Below, in pieces: positions 1 through 6,998 of a stretch of 13,349 bases of DNA. Location: assembly GCA_955652855.1 (NCBI GenBank), contig CATPCN010000602.1:1-13349 (forward strand), read 5' to 3'. Made by a program: the position numbers and the translations under genes. Source of the DNA: an uncultured Chthoniobacterales bacterium. Its GTDB lineage: Bacteria; Verrucomicrobiota; Verrucomicrobiae; Chthoniobacterales; UBA10450. The first letter of the stretch is position 1. Every line of letters begins with the position of its first letter. The notes beneath the pieces were generated by a model. That model made no database searches. It was not told the DNA's origin and worked only from the letters and a program-made list of their open reading frames with translations.

Positions 1-2
1 GG

Positions 3-239
3 GTTGGGGTCGGCGTCGGCGTCGGCGTCGGCGACGGTGGTGAATCTACCGTTGGTGACAATGGCGTTAGCAGAGGCTTGGGTTCGGGCTTTGTGGGCAG
101 TGGTGCCGAAGACGAACCAAGCGATGCAGCTTGGGCAGGATTTGCGATCCAGCCGGAACTCCCGGCAAGAATCAGACCGCCCCCCGCGTTCCTTAGGAAT
201 TGTCGTCGTGATGCCTTCATACTTTTCTGTCATTCCTGA
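3..239 (+). CDS. Possible C-terminal end of a Val-Gly-repeat protein, cut by the left window edge
   Basis: An open frame enters from the left edge and runs to a TGA at 237-239 with no internal start needed. It begins with about five Val-Gly pairs encoded by a GTCGGC hexamer repeat. A Gly/Ser/Asp/Glu-rich stretch follows, then a Pro/Arg-rich tail ending in RDAFILFCHS. This frame reads more like a protein than the other two across the same bases, because it is rich in Gly, Asp and Glu and not in Arg or Ser. No known domain, signal or PEP-CTERM motif is visible. It may be the end of a low-complexity exported protein, or decayed sequence. The function is unknown. Confidence 0.3.
   Translation, partial: VGVGVGVGVGDGGESTVGDNGVSRGLGSGFVGSGAEDEPSDAAWAGFAIQPELPARIRPPPAFLRNCRRDAFILFCHS
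9..32 (+). repeat. Four tandem copies of the hexamer GTCGGC
   Basis: Exact GTCGGC units occupy 9-14, 15-20, 21-26 and 27-32. A degenerate copy (GTTGGG) precedes them at 3-8 and another (GACGGT) follows at 33-38. The period is a multiple of three, so copy-number change would keep the frame and only alter the number of Val-Gly pairs. Confidence 0.85.
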
Positions 240-804
240 TTATCCAGCGCATCGCTAGCTGCCCCGACCGAGTTGACATTTGAATACGTTGCTCCGCAGA
301 ACCTGAATCGCGCCCTTATGATCTGGCGGTTGACCAGGATGTCGCCGAAGGAACTAAGCTGCCGCCAACAGAGATGCTCTTAGCATAATAAATGCCAACG
401 TCATACTTGGTCAATAAAAAATCACAAGTGTCTTCAGTTGCTTGCGAAATTGATCTCAGACCACACAAGAAATATGTGTCACTAGGAGTAGTGCTCGACG
501 TTCTGGGACACATTCCGGCGTTGTTCCGCCAAGCCCATCGTCTAATCAAGCGACACATTCGTGCACAACAACTTGTGGCAAACAGTTGCCAGGGAATTTC
601 GAGGGATTTGGACTTTCCGACACGAGGGGACAGGGATCATCGAAAATGTGATGAGCCGCCCGTCAGTCGTACCGTGCGGCGCGGGGCAAGTCCGCCGCGT
701 TGTGTGCCGTCCGCTATGTTCTGCGCAACTCAGCCCGGCAATCGGAGATCTATCGAATCAAGCACACAGTTGCTCGATCTAATAAGTAGATGGCTATCCG
801 TCAT
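240..804. other. Region without a convincing gene upstream of the insertion sequence
   Basis: Open frames here overlap one another on both strands and none shows a clear domain. The longest plus-strand frame starts at ATG 392. It contains VVLDVLGHIPALFRQAHRLI, which loosely resembles the late motif of class I methyltransferases, but no glycine-rich SAM motif precedes it and the rest looks non-coding. A 6-bp inverted repeat with a 4-nt loop (TGGCAA-ACAG-TTGCCA) sits at 576-591. The stretch around 370-440 is richer in AT than the flanks. It is best read as intergenic or decayed sequence. Confidence 0.5.
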
Positions 805-813
805 CTGCCCGAA
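805..813 (+). repeat. Left target-site duplication of the IS256-family element
   Basis: CTGCCCGAA lies immediately left of the element and is repeated exactly at 2236-2244 on the other side. Nine bases fits the 8-9 bp duplications made by IS256-family transposases. The base after each copy is also G, so the exact tip is ambiguous by one base. Confidence 0.85.
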
Positions 814-838
814 GAGGTATAACCGAATCTGGTGTACG
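814..838 (+). repeat. Left terminal inverted repeat of the IS256-family element
   Basis: The pattern is GAGGTAT, then 7 variable bases, then TCTGGTGTACG. The outer 7 and inner 11 bases match the right end perfectly. The middle 7 match at only two positions. Confidence 0.85.
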
Positions 839-924
839 ACGATGAGTTGAGGAAGGCGGCGTGACCTGCTGAAATGCGATTGTCGAAGTCGTTTTCAGCA
901 ACCTACAAAGGGAGTCACGCCACC

Positions 925-2202
925 ATGAAGAAGGATACGGTAGTTGAACTTCGCCGGCCAGCGCAGGAACAGGATCTCTTGAGCGCGATGCTTCGCGATG
1001 GTGCGCAACGCCTGGTTGCCCAGGCCGTGCAGGCCGAGTTCGATGATTTTCTCGCTCGCGTTTCCGGCGAGCGCCTTGAGGACGGACGCGCGGCGGTGGT
1101 TCGCAACGGTTTCCAGCCCGAGCGCGAGATCCTCACCGGACTGGGTTCGGTGAGCGTGCGCATTCCGAAGGCGCGCTCCAGAGCCGAGGCGCCGGCGGTG
1201 TTTCACTCGCGTCTGGTGCCGCCGTACGTGCGCCGCGCCAAGAGCGTGGATGCGGTGCTGCCGTGGTTGTACTTGCACGGCGTGTCCACCGGCAACATGC
1301 AGGAAGCCCTCGCCGCGCTGGTGGGTTCCGCGGCGGCCGGGCTGTCGGCCTCGGTGGTGGCACGGCTCAAGGGTGTCTGGATGGAAGAGTATCGACTCTG
1401 GCGCCGCGCGAAGCTTGGCAAGGACCGCTGGGTGTATCTGTGGGTCGACGGAATCTACTCGGGGCTGCGCGCCGAAGACGAGCGCCTGTGCGCGCTGGCG
1501 GTCATCGGGGTGAACGAGCGCGGCCAGAAGAAACTGCTCGCGATCGAGGATGGAGTGCGCGAATCGAAACAGAGCTGGCGTGAGGTGCTGCTCGCGCTCA
1601 AGGGCCGGGGCCTCACCATCCCGCCGCGCCTGGCAGTGGGCGACGGCGCGCTCGGATTCTGGGCGGCGCTCCGGGAGATCTACCCCGAGACGCGGCAGCA
1701 ACGCTGTTGGGTGCACAAGACGGCGAACGTGCTCAACTATCTTCCGAGATCCTTGCAGCCGAAGGCGAAAGCGGCGCTGCACGAGATCTGGATGGCGGAG
1801 ACGAAGGCCCAGGCCCTCGTTGCTTTCGAACAGTTCGTCGCCGCCTTCGAGGCCAAGTATCCCAAGGCGGTCGAGTGCTTGGTGAAGGATCGCGAGGCGC
1901 TGCTCGCCTTCTACGACTTTCCGGCCGAGCACTGGATTCACATCCGCACGAGCAACGCGATCGAGTCCACGTTCGCTACCATCAGGCATCGCACCGAGCG
2001 CACCAAGGGATGTCTCACGCGCGACGGAATGCTCTCGATGATTTTCAAGCTGGGCATGAGCGCCGAAAAGAATTGGCGCCGGCTCCGGGGTTTCAAATGG
2101 CTCGCCAAGGTGATAAGCGGAGTGACGTTCCGTGACGGGATTGAAGTGCAGCAACGTGTACGGAAAGCCGACAATCAAACGCAACGCAGGGTCGCCGCTT
2201 GA
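925..2202 (+). CDS. IS256-family transposase (Mutator-like, DDE)
   Basis: This 425-residue protein has the usual length for IS256 transposases and catalyses cut-and-paste or copy-out movement of the surrounding element. The DDE catalytic residues are visible: Asp175 in LWVDGIY, Asp240 in AVGDGALGF and Glu347 in SNAIESTFATIRHRT. The family C-x2-H motif (Cys261, His264 in RCWVHK) sits between the second and third. The start chosen is ATG 925 with GGAG at 911-914, ten bases upstream. An in-frame upstream ATG at 874 would add 17 residues unlike the family N-terminus (MKKDTVVELR). No frameshift or stop is present, so it is probably functional. The large open frame on the opposite strand is a shadow caused by high GC at third positions. 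Confidence 0.95.
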   Translation: MKKDTVVELRRPAQEQDLLSAMLRDGAQRLVAQAVQAEFDDFLARVSGERLEDGRAAVVRNGFQPEREILTGLGSVSVRIPKARSRAEAPAVFHSRLVPPYVRRAKSVDAVLPWLYLHGVSTGNMQEALAALVGSAAAGLSASVVARLKGVWMEEYRLWRRAKLGKDRWVYLWVDGIYSGLRAEDERLCALAVIGVNERGQKKLLAIEDGVRESKQSWREVLLALKGRGLTIPPRLAVGDGALGFWAALREIYPETRQQRCWVHKTANVLNYLPRSLQPKAKAALHEIWMAETKAQALVAFEQFVAAFEAKYPKAVECLVKDREALLAFYDFPAEHWIHIRTSNAIESTFATIRHRTERTKGCLTRDGMLSMIFKLGMSAEKNWRRLRGFKWLAKVISGVTFRDGIEVQQRVRKADNQTQRRVAA

Positions 2203-2210
2203 TCAACCCG

Positions 2211-2235
2211 CGTACACCAGACTTGACAATACCTC
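2211..2235 (-). repeat. Right terminal inverted repeat of the IS256-family element
   Basis: Read on the minus strand it is GAGGTAT, 7 variable bases, TCTGGTGTACG, mirroring the left end. On the plus strand it contains a consensus -35 hexamer, TTGACA, at 2223-2228, pointing outward toward the polysaccharide genes. Confidence 0.85.
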
Positions 2236-2244
2236 CTGCCCGAA
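2236..2244 (+). repeat. Right target-site duplication of the IS256-family element
   Basis: CTGCCCGAA is an exact copy of 805-813, immediately outside the right inverted repeat. Confidence 0.85.
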
Positions 2245-2479
2245 GGCGAACGCATTAGTGGGAACGCCGCGTGCCAAAGCTCCGATCGAATAAGCAATGC
2301 ACCGGGGTCCAGTACAATTAAAATGACTCAATGAGCTTAACTCTGGGCAGCGTTGAAACCGAGAATGGAGCGAGGGAAAGTTGCGGACAAATAGGACGGC
2401 AATCCGCGCGAACGACCCTTCGATGTTGTGATCTCGGCTGCTGCCATTCATCGAGCTATCCGATCGCCATGGAGTTCAG

Positions 2480-3124
2480 ATGGGAGTGTTCAAGGAGTCA
2501 ATCAAATCCGCGTTACGTCGATACGACTATGAACTATGTCGACTTTACGAAGACGAAAAGCGCGACGTCCCACAGTACCGATCATTCACTTATCGGGAGG
2601 TGCAGTGCTACCGGGCAATGAGCTGGATGGGGCAGCTCTCGGTCGAAGAGGCACGCTTTCTAGGCGCACTAGTACGTGAGAGCGACGCTGCGCGCCCAAT
2701 CATCGAAATCGGAACGCTTTTCGGCTTCTCAACCATGGCGATAATACTTTTCAAGGCAAAGGAGCAGCCCCTCATTACCGTAGACAATTACTCATGGAAT
2801 CCGCTTGGCTTGAGCTCAGACGCCCATTTTAAGATCACGCGCGATCGGCTAGCCGAAGGGATCGCGCACTACAACGTTACTGTTGTTCGACAATCGAAGG
2901 ACGAGTTCTATCGTACCTACAACGGCGCTCCACCGAGCGTCTTCTTTTGCGACGCCGATCACACGTACGAGGCCACGAAGGCCGATTTGCTGTGGGCGCG
3001 TTCAATAGGGGCGAGCGTGATTTGCGGAGACGACTATGTGCCGGGCAAACACCCGGGTGTTATGCGGGCTGTCGATGAAATGGGTGGCCCCCGACAACTC
3101 GTCGATGGGTTTTTCTTGCTTTGA
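2480..3124 (+). CDS. SAM-dependent methyltransferase, class I (Methyltransf_24-like)
   Basis: This 214-residue cytosolic protein probably transfers a methyl group from S-adenosylmethionine to a sugar, or to a related group on the nascent glycan. The SAM-binding motif I is IIEIGTLFGFST (residues 74-85), followed by an acidic residue at the end of strand 2 (VDNYSW, 101-106). FFCDADHTYEATKADL (155-170) closely resembles the D-x-D-H-x-Y-E segment of the Methyltransf_24 family, and CGDDY (182-186) is the later strand motif. ATG 2480 is preceded by GGAG at 2471-2474, five bases away. It is the first gene after the insertion sequence and opens the plus-strand polysaccharide run. The methylated substrate cannot be told from the sequence. 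The C-terminus (GFFLL) is short but falls within family range. Confidence 0.8.
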   Translation: MGVFKESIKSALRRYDYELCRLYEDEKRDVPQYRSFTYREVQCYRAMSWMGQLSVEEARFLGALVRESDAARPIIEIGTLFGFSTMAIILFKAKEQPLITVDNYSWNPLGLSSDAHFKITRDRLAEGIAHYNVTVVRQSKDEFYRTYNGAPPSVFFCDADHTYEATKADLLWARSIGASVICGDDYVPGKHPGVMRAVDEMGGPRQLVDGFFLL

Positions 3125-3211
3125 CGAGACAAAGATCTTCGGGCCCTCATCGGCGCCTCGTTCGCCATCGAGACGCGGACCCGTGCCGCCAAGGGCACCC
3201 TGGGTCCATGC

Positions 3212-4405
3212 GTGATGATCCAGCAATTTGACGTGATTTACATCCCGCTCGGCACTGCGACGCTGGGTGGGGCCGAGCGATCTCTACTGGAGCTGGCCGG
3301 GGAAATGCGCCGACTCGATCGACGGTGTGTGGTGCTGTGCGAGCGCGCCCTGGAAGGGACTGATTTCCCGGGATTGGTCGCCGAACAGGGCGTCGCCCTG
3401 CACTGGGTTGATTGGGGACCAGAACGCAGCTTGATATACAACCTTCGCGCTGCGCTTGCGACTTGGCGGCGGTTTTCCGCGCCTCTGATTCACTTCAACA
3501 TGTCTTGGCGACGTGGCATGTGGGTCATTGTCGTCGCCGCGCGGCTCGTCACTAGGGCGCGTGTCGTGGCAACAATGCGCGCAATGCCCGACCCGGCTTC
3601 AACGGTGCCACGAAAAAAGTACTTCGGCATAATCAAGGGCGTGCAACTGTGGCACTTGCCAGACATCTTTGTCGGACGGCTCTGGGCTCGGCTTGCGCAC
3701 GTCACCGTCTCGGTAAATCGTGACGACTATCCTCGTCGCTTGGCCGTCGATTATGGCTATTCGCCCGACCGAATGCGCGTCATTTATAACGGGGTTCGCA
3801 TACGGCCGCCGACCTCTGCTGTTCGCCATCCGCACCCCGAAGTGCGGGTTTGCTATGTCGGTCGAATGACCGAGGAAAAGGGTATCCAATATTTATTGCG
3901 CGCCATGCACCAGCTGCCGGAGCGTTACCGGCTGACGCTGTTGGGCGAGGGGCCGTACCTGTCCTACTGCGAATCGCTGGCCTCCGACCTGGGCTTGAGT
4001 TCCCGGGCCAAATTCGCAGGCTTCGTGCGTGACCCGCAGCAGGATCTGCAGATGGCCGATGTGGTCGTTGTTCCCTCTGTTTGGGAAGAGGCCTTTGGCC
4101 GCGTGGTGATCGAGGCAATGGGGCTGGGGGTACCGGTCATTGCTACCCGTGTGGGCGGCATGGCAGAGATTTTCGCCGACGGAATCGAAGGTATCTACGT
4201 CAGGCCGCGCGACGTCGCCGGTCTGGTAGCGGCGCTGAAACGCCTAGGCGACGACCCCGCGTTGCGCGAGCGAATCGGGGCGGCCGCGCGCCTTCGCGTA
4301 CTGGACCAATTCACCGTTGAACGGGCAGCGCGCCAGTACGCCGAGCTCTACGATGAACTACTCGGTCATTCGATCCCTGGAGGAGATGCCGGAGCCACAA
4401 CGTGA
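3212..4405 (+). CDS. Glycosyltransferase family 4 (GT-B fold)
   Basis: A protein of about 397 residues that probably adds a sugar from a nucleotide-sugar donor to a lipid-linked intermediate at the cytosolic face of the inner membrane. The N-terminal acceptor domain has the GG turn (LGGAERSLLEL, 18-28). The C-terminal donor domain has IYNGV (191-195), CYVGRMTEEKG (214-224), LGEGPY (244-249) and the retaining EX7E motif EAFGRVVIE with Glu293 and Glu301. APVIATRVGG-type donor binding follows (GVPVIATRVGGMAEI, 306-320). GTG 3212 and ATG 3215 are adjacent alternative starts. No strong Shine-Dalgarno precedes either, and AAGGG at 3191-3195 is too distant. The stop overlaps the flippase start by four bases, so the two are probably translationally coupled. 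The sugar specificity is unknown. Confidence 0.9.
   Translation: MMIQQFDVIYIPLGTATLGGAERSLLELAGEMRRLDRRCVVLCERALEGTDFPGLVAEQGVALHWVDWGPERSLIYNLRAALATWRRFSAPLIHFNMSWRRGMWVIVVAARLVTRARVVATMRAMPDPASTVPRKKYFGIIKGVQLWHLPDIFVGRLWARLAHVTVSVNRDDYPRRLAVDYGYSPDRMRVIYNGVRIRPPTSAVRHPHPEVRVCYVGRMTEEKGIQYLLRAMHQLPERYRLTLLGEGPYLSYCESLASDLGLSSRAKFAGFVRDPQQDLQMADVVVVPSVWEEAFGRVVIEAMGLGVPVIATRVGGMAEIFADGIEGIYVRPRDVAGLVAALKRLGDDPALRERIGAAARLRVLDQFTVERAARQYAELYDELLGHSIPGGDAGATT
4391..4394 (+). promoter_or_regulatory. Ribosome binding site that fixes the flippase GTG start
   Basis: GGAG lies seven bases before GTG 4402, inside the last codons of the upstream glycosyltransferase. It supports the GTGA overlap start over any later one. 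Confidence 0.65.
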
Positions 4406-5949
4406 GCCGCAGTCAGGTGGTCAGCGTTCGCGCGTTCGCGCGCAATCTTGCTGCCAACTGGGTCGGCATGGGTGCGGAGATCGCGGTCGGATTCTTCCTC
4501 ACGCCCTACATCGTCGGTGGATTGGGACTCGTTACATACGGATTGTGGAGCCTGCTGAACAGTCTTGTTGGTTATCTAGGGCTCGTTGATCTCGGCATAC
4601 GCGGTAGCGTAGGCCGATACGTGAATTTCTATCTAGCACGCAACGACGCCACTCGGTTGAATGAAGTGATCGGAACCTCGCTTGTTTTCTTGAGCGTGGC
4701 GGCGTTGATGGCACTAGGTTTGTCGTGGCCCATTGCTGCCAACTTCGATCGGCTGTTTGACAAAACCCCCCCCGAGCTTTTGCCGGTATTGCCGATTGCC
4801 CTGCCGCTGCTTGCGCTAAACCTGTGGGCGGCTTTTCTCGGATCAGTATTCAGGACCATAATCGAGGCCAAGGACCGGTTCGATCTCAACAACATCGTAA
4901 ACGTTGTGGTGTTGATATTTCGAACGGTAGGCACCGTTTGGGTGCTGCGCTCTGGCGGCGGGTTAATCGGTCTCGCGGTAGTTACACTGGCGGCAAGCTT
5001 TATTGGCAATTTGATGTCTTGGCGTATCGCGCATCGCGTCTGTCGCGAATTCTCGGCGGCGCGACCCACGATCAGTCGCGATCGCTTTTTCGAGATGTGG
5101 CGATTTGGGACCGCTTCCTTTGTTGCGCGAAGCGCTAGCCAATTGATCTACCAGTCCGATCAGATCATGGTCATGTTCTTCTTTGGACCCGCCGCGGTCG
5201 GCGCGTATTCGATCGCCACCATGCTCATCCAAACCTCCCGTCGATTGATCGAACAGATAGGGGGATCACTCTATCCGTCGATCATGAAATCGGGGAGTAT
5301 CCGCGACCTCGATGCTCTGCGCCGCATATTCGTCTGGTACGCTCGGCTAGCATTTTTCGTTGGAATCCTAGTCTACTGCGGCTATATTGTTTTCGGCCGC
5401 GAATTCCTCACACTGTGGATCGGGCAGGGCGTCGATGCGGCCTGGGCGGTGCTGGCAATTCTTTCCATCGGCGAGTTGCTGTCACTGTTTGGGAACGTTG
5501 GTCTGTCTGTGAAATTCAGCCTTGGTGCAGTTCGAGCCCCACTATTACTTTCCGTTGGCGAGGCGGTAACCAATATTGTGCTCGCGATTATCCTCGTTAT
5601 GATGACGCCGACCGGCTTGCTAGGCATTGCGTTGGGCGGCTGCATTTCCATTGCGATCTTTCGCGGCGGCATCCTTGCCGAGGTTACTATCCGCCATATT
5701 GATCTGTCCGGCACCAGTTATTGGCGCGATATTGGTATGCGCGCGGTGGTTGCGACAGCGACGACCATGCTACTGCTGCACGCCATCGCAGCAGTGGACG
5801 CCCAACAATCCTGGCTTGCATTCCTTTCAAAAATAGCGGTCGGCTCCGCGTTGTATCTCGGAAGTTGCGGACTAATCATGTTCAAAAAAGAGCACGTCAA
5901 AGGCGTTGTCGCGCGAATAAAGCGAATGCGCGTTGTATCGTCGAGATAG
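4402..5949 (+). CDS. Wzx-type polysaccharide flippase (MOP superfamily)
   Basis: This 515-residue integral membrane protein is expected to flip lipid-linked oligosaccharide from the cytosolic to the periplasmic leaflet. Roughly 12-14 hydrophobic segments are spread along it, for example near 22-40, 91-112, 127-150, 164-182, 187-205, 312-332, 347-370, 378-401, 404-422, 446-464 and 474-494. The N-terminal arrangement is typical of MOP/Wzx exporters: WVGMGAEIAVGFFLTPYIVG, then LVDLGIRGSVGRYV. YQSDQIMVMFFFGPAAVGAY (250-269) matches the family motif at the start of the second half. It starts at GTG 4402, overlapping the preceding stop as GTGA. Its presence implies a Wzx/Wzy-type assembly route, yet no Wzy polymerase is found in this window. 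Confidence 0.88.
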   Translation: MSRSQVVSVRAFARNLAANWVGMGAEIAVGFFLTPYIVGGLGLVTYGLWSLLNSLVGYLGLVDLGIRGSVGRYVNFYLARNDATRLNEVIGTSLVFLSVAALMALGLSWPIAANFDRLFDKTPPELLPVLPIALPLLALNLWAAFLGSVFRTIIEAKDRFDLNNIVNVVVLIFRTVGTVWVLRSGGGLIGLAVVTLAASFIGNLMSWRIAHRVCREFSAARPTISRDRFFEMWRFGTASFVARSASQLIYQSDQIMVMFFFGPAAVGAYSIATMLIQTSRRLIEQIGGSLYPSIMKSGSIRDLDALRRIFVWYARLAFFVGILVYCGYIVFGREFLTLWIGQGVDAAWAVLAILSIGELLSLFGNVGLSVKFSLGAVRAPLLLSVGEAVTNIVLAIILVMMTPTGLLGIALGGCISIAIFRGGILAEVTIRHIDLSGTSYWRDIGMRAVVATATTMLLLHAIAAVDAQQSWLAFLSKIAVGSALYLGSCGLIMFKKEHVKGVVARIKRMRVVSSR

Positions 5950-6007
5950 CCTGCAGGCATCAATCGATTGAAGCATCTGCCACGATCGATCTGAACGGGG
6001 GAAAGAA

Positions 6008-6703
6008 ATGGTGGTCGAATTCATCAAATCGCGACTGAACGATTACTTCAACAACAACGTGCTCCCGGACGTTCGGGGCCAGCTTTCCGATCTAATGTAT
6101 CAACAGTTGTTCGATTTGCAATGCCGGAATGCGGGTATCAGAAATGAATTCTATCCCGTAGGCGCGGCTGCAAGCCACAGTCTCATGTATTTGCTAACAA
6201 GGATGCTGGGCGAGTTTCAATTCGAAGCTATCGTCGAGCTTGGGTCTGGACAGACTACGCAACTCATTGAACGGATGAAGCGGGGTGCGCGCCATGTCTG
6301 CTACGAGCACGACCCTATCTGGCATGGCATGATGCGTGATGCGTTTAACCAGATCGATTCTCGCCTTCGTCCTTTGCAGCGACGAGAGACGCATGGCGTC
6401 GGCTACGACGGTTATTCCGATCCAGAGCTGGGACCATTCGATTTTTTGTTGGTCGATGGGCCACCCGGCGTCGACAGCTACTCCCGTTTTAGCTGCGTCG
6501 AGTGGATTGACGCAAATTCATATGAGGAATTCGTCATCATTATCGACGATGCCGAGCGCTCGGGTGAGCAAGATACGATACGTTTTATCTCCGAACTTCT
6601 GAATAAGCGTGGCCTTCACGTCAAGGTCAATACCTTGGTCGGCCGGACAACGCAAGCTGTGTTCACAACACCACGCTTTCGCGCCGTGTCTTATTATTAC
6701 TGA
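6008..6703 (+). CDS. Class I SAM-dependent methyltransferase-like protein
   Basis: The 231-residue protein has a Rossmann SAM-binding pattern: VELGSGQTT (76-84), the acidic strand-2 end CYEHDP (98-103), FDFLLVDGPPG (144-154) and IIIDDAERSGE (177-187). This layout occurs in methyltransferases found in capsule and O-antigen loci, so a role in methylating a glycan is inferred, not shown. ATG 6008 is preceded by a purine-rich GGGGGAAAGA stretch that serves as the ribosome binding site. It follows the flippase by 58 bp and is probably in the same transcript. The 295-bp gap after it breaks the tight spacing and holds a foreign relic. Confidence 0.72.
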   Translation: MVVEFIKSRLNDYFNNNVLPDVRGQLSDLMYQQLFDLQCRNAGIRNEFYPVGAAASHSLMYLLTRMLGEFQFEAIVELGSGQTTQLIERMKRGARHVCYEHDPIWHGMMRDAFNQIDSRLRPLQRRETHGVGYDGYSDPELGPFDFLLVDGPPGVDSYSRFSCVEWIDANSYEEFVIIIDDAERSGEQDTIRFISELLNKRGLHVKVNTLVGRTTQAVFTTPRFRAVSYYY

Positions 6704-6705
6704 TT

Positions 6706-6965
6706 TCAATTTTCGCTTCGTTCGCGAGGCGTCATCTGGTCCTTCTGAACGTCATCAGCGGATAAGTTGGGTTTCGAGCACATTTCAACGTCCCGCTCGG
6801 GTTTTGACATGGCTTCGACTGCGTCATGTGTCGCAAATGCCAGGACTTCAGGGTTGGTACCATGCGGCCAAGTTATTGGTGATTCGCCGTGGCGCCGAAC
6901 AATCGCATTTGGCAAACCCGAGTTAGTAAGCCAGAAGCCATGATGGTGCACAATGTAATGAGCGC
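6706..6965 (-). pseudogene. Relic of a GT4 glycosyltransferase N-terminal domain, antisense
   Basis: Read on the minus strand, about 6965 down to 6830, the translation gives YIVHHHGFWLTNSG, then IVRRHGESPITWPHGTNPEV. This follows the H-x-H-G-x-W ... R-x-G-x-P-x-x-x-S/W-PHG pattern of the acceptor domain of GT4 glycosyltransferases. The frame then drifts into unrecognisable sequence and stops at 6706. Nothing upstream of 6965 continues the family, because that DNA belongs to the plus-strand gene starting at 6999. It is therefore a fragment of about 45-85 residues, lying opposite to its neighbours. The match is by eye and to a short motif, so chance cannot be excluded. The plus-strand frames over the same bases show no domain. 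Confidence 0.4.
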
Positions 6966-6998
6966 ACCCGGTCCTCCTGCGGAGTGTGAATCTTAGCG

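Larger units (their letters stand above)
814..2235 (+). mobile_element. Complete IS256-family insertion sequence, 1422 bp
   Basis: The element is bounded by imperfect inverted repeats (814-838 and 2211-2235, 20 of 25 positions matching) and a perfect 9-bp target duplication. It carries one intact transposase gene filling most of its length. Size, duplication length and transposase family all agree with IS256. Intact ends and an undamaged gene suggest recent arrival and possible mobility. Removing it and one duplication copy joins base 813 to base 2245. Its right end lies about 245 bp upstream of the first polysaccharide gene, so it may affect expression of that operon. Confidence 0.9.

Noticed and set aside
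273..301. Perfect TTGACA at 273-278 as a promoter -35
   Set aside because: No TATAAT-like hexamer occurs at 16-18 bp downstream, and no gene follows within 500 bp.
576..591. TGGCAAACAGTTGCCA as a sigma-54 promoter or terminator
   Set aside because: The GG-to-GC spacing is one base short for sigma-54. The hairpin has only a 6-bp stem and no T-run, so it is noted only as a small inverted repeat.
895..2184. Long open frame of 429 codons on the minus strand
   Set aside because: It is an antisense shadow of the IS256 transposase, which has clear catalytic motifs. The shadow has no domain and has His/Arg/Leu-rich composition typical of a mirrored GC-rich gene.
2290..2318. TACAAT at 2313-2318 as a -10 for the methyltransferase gene at 2480
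   Set aside because: The hexamer is good, but the bases at -35 spacing match TTGACA at only about three positions, so the promoter is too weak to annotate.
5950..6007. Small palindromes (CCTGCAGG, ATCAATCGATTGA) after the flippase as a terminator
   Set aside because: There is no stable stem followed by a T-run, and the next gene has the same direction and a good ribosome binding site.
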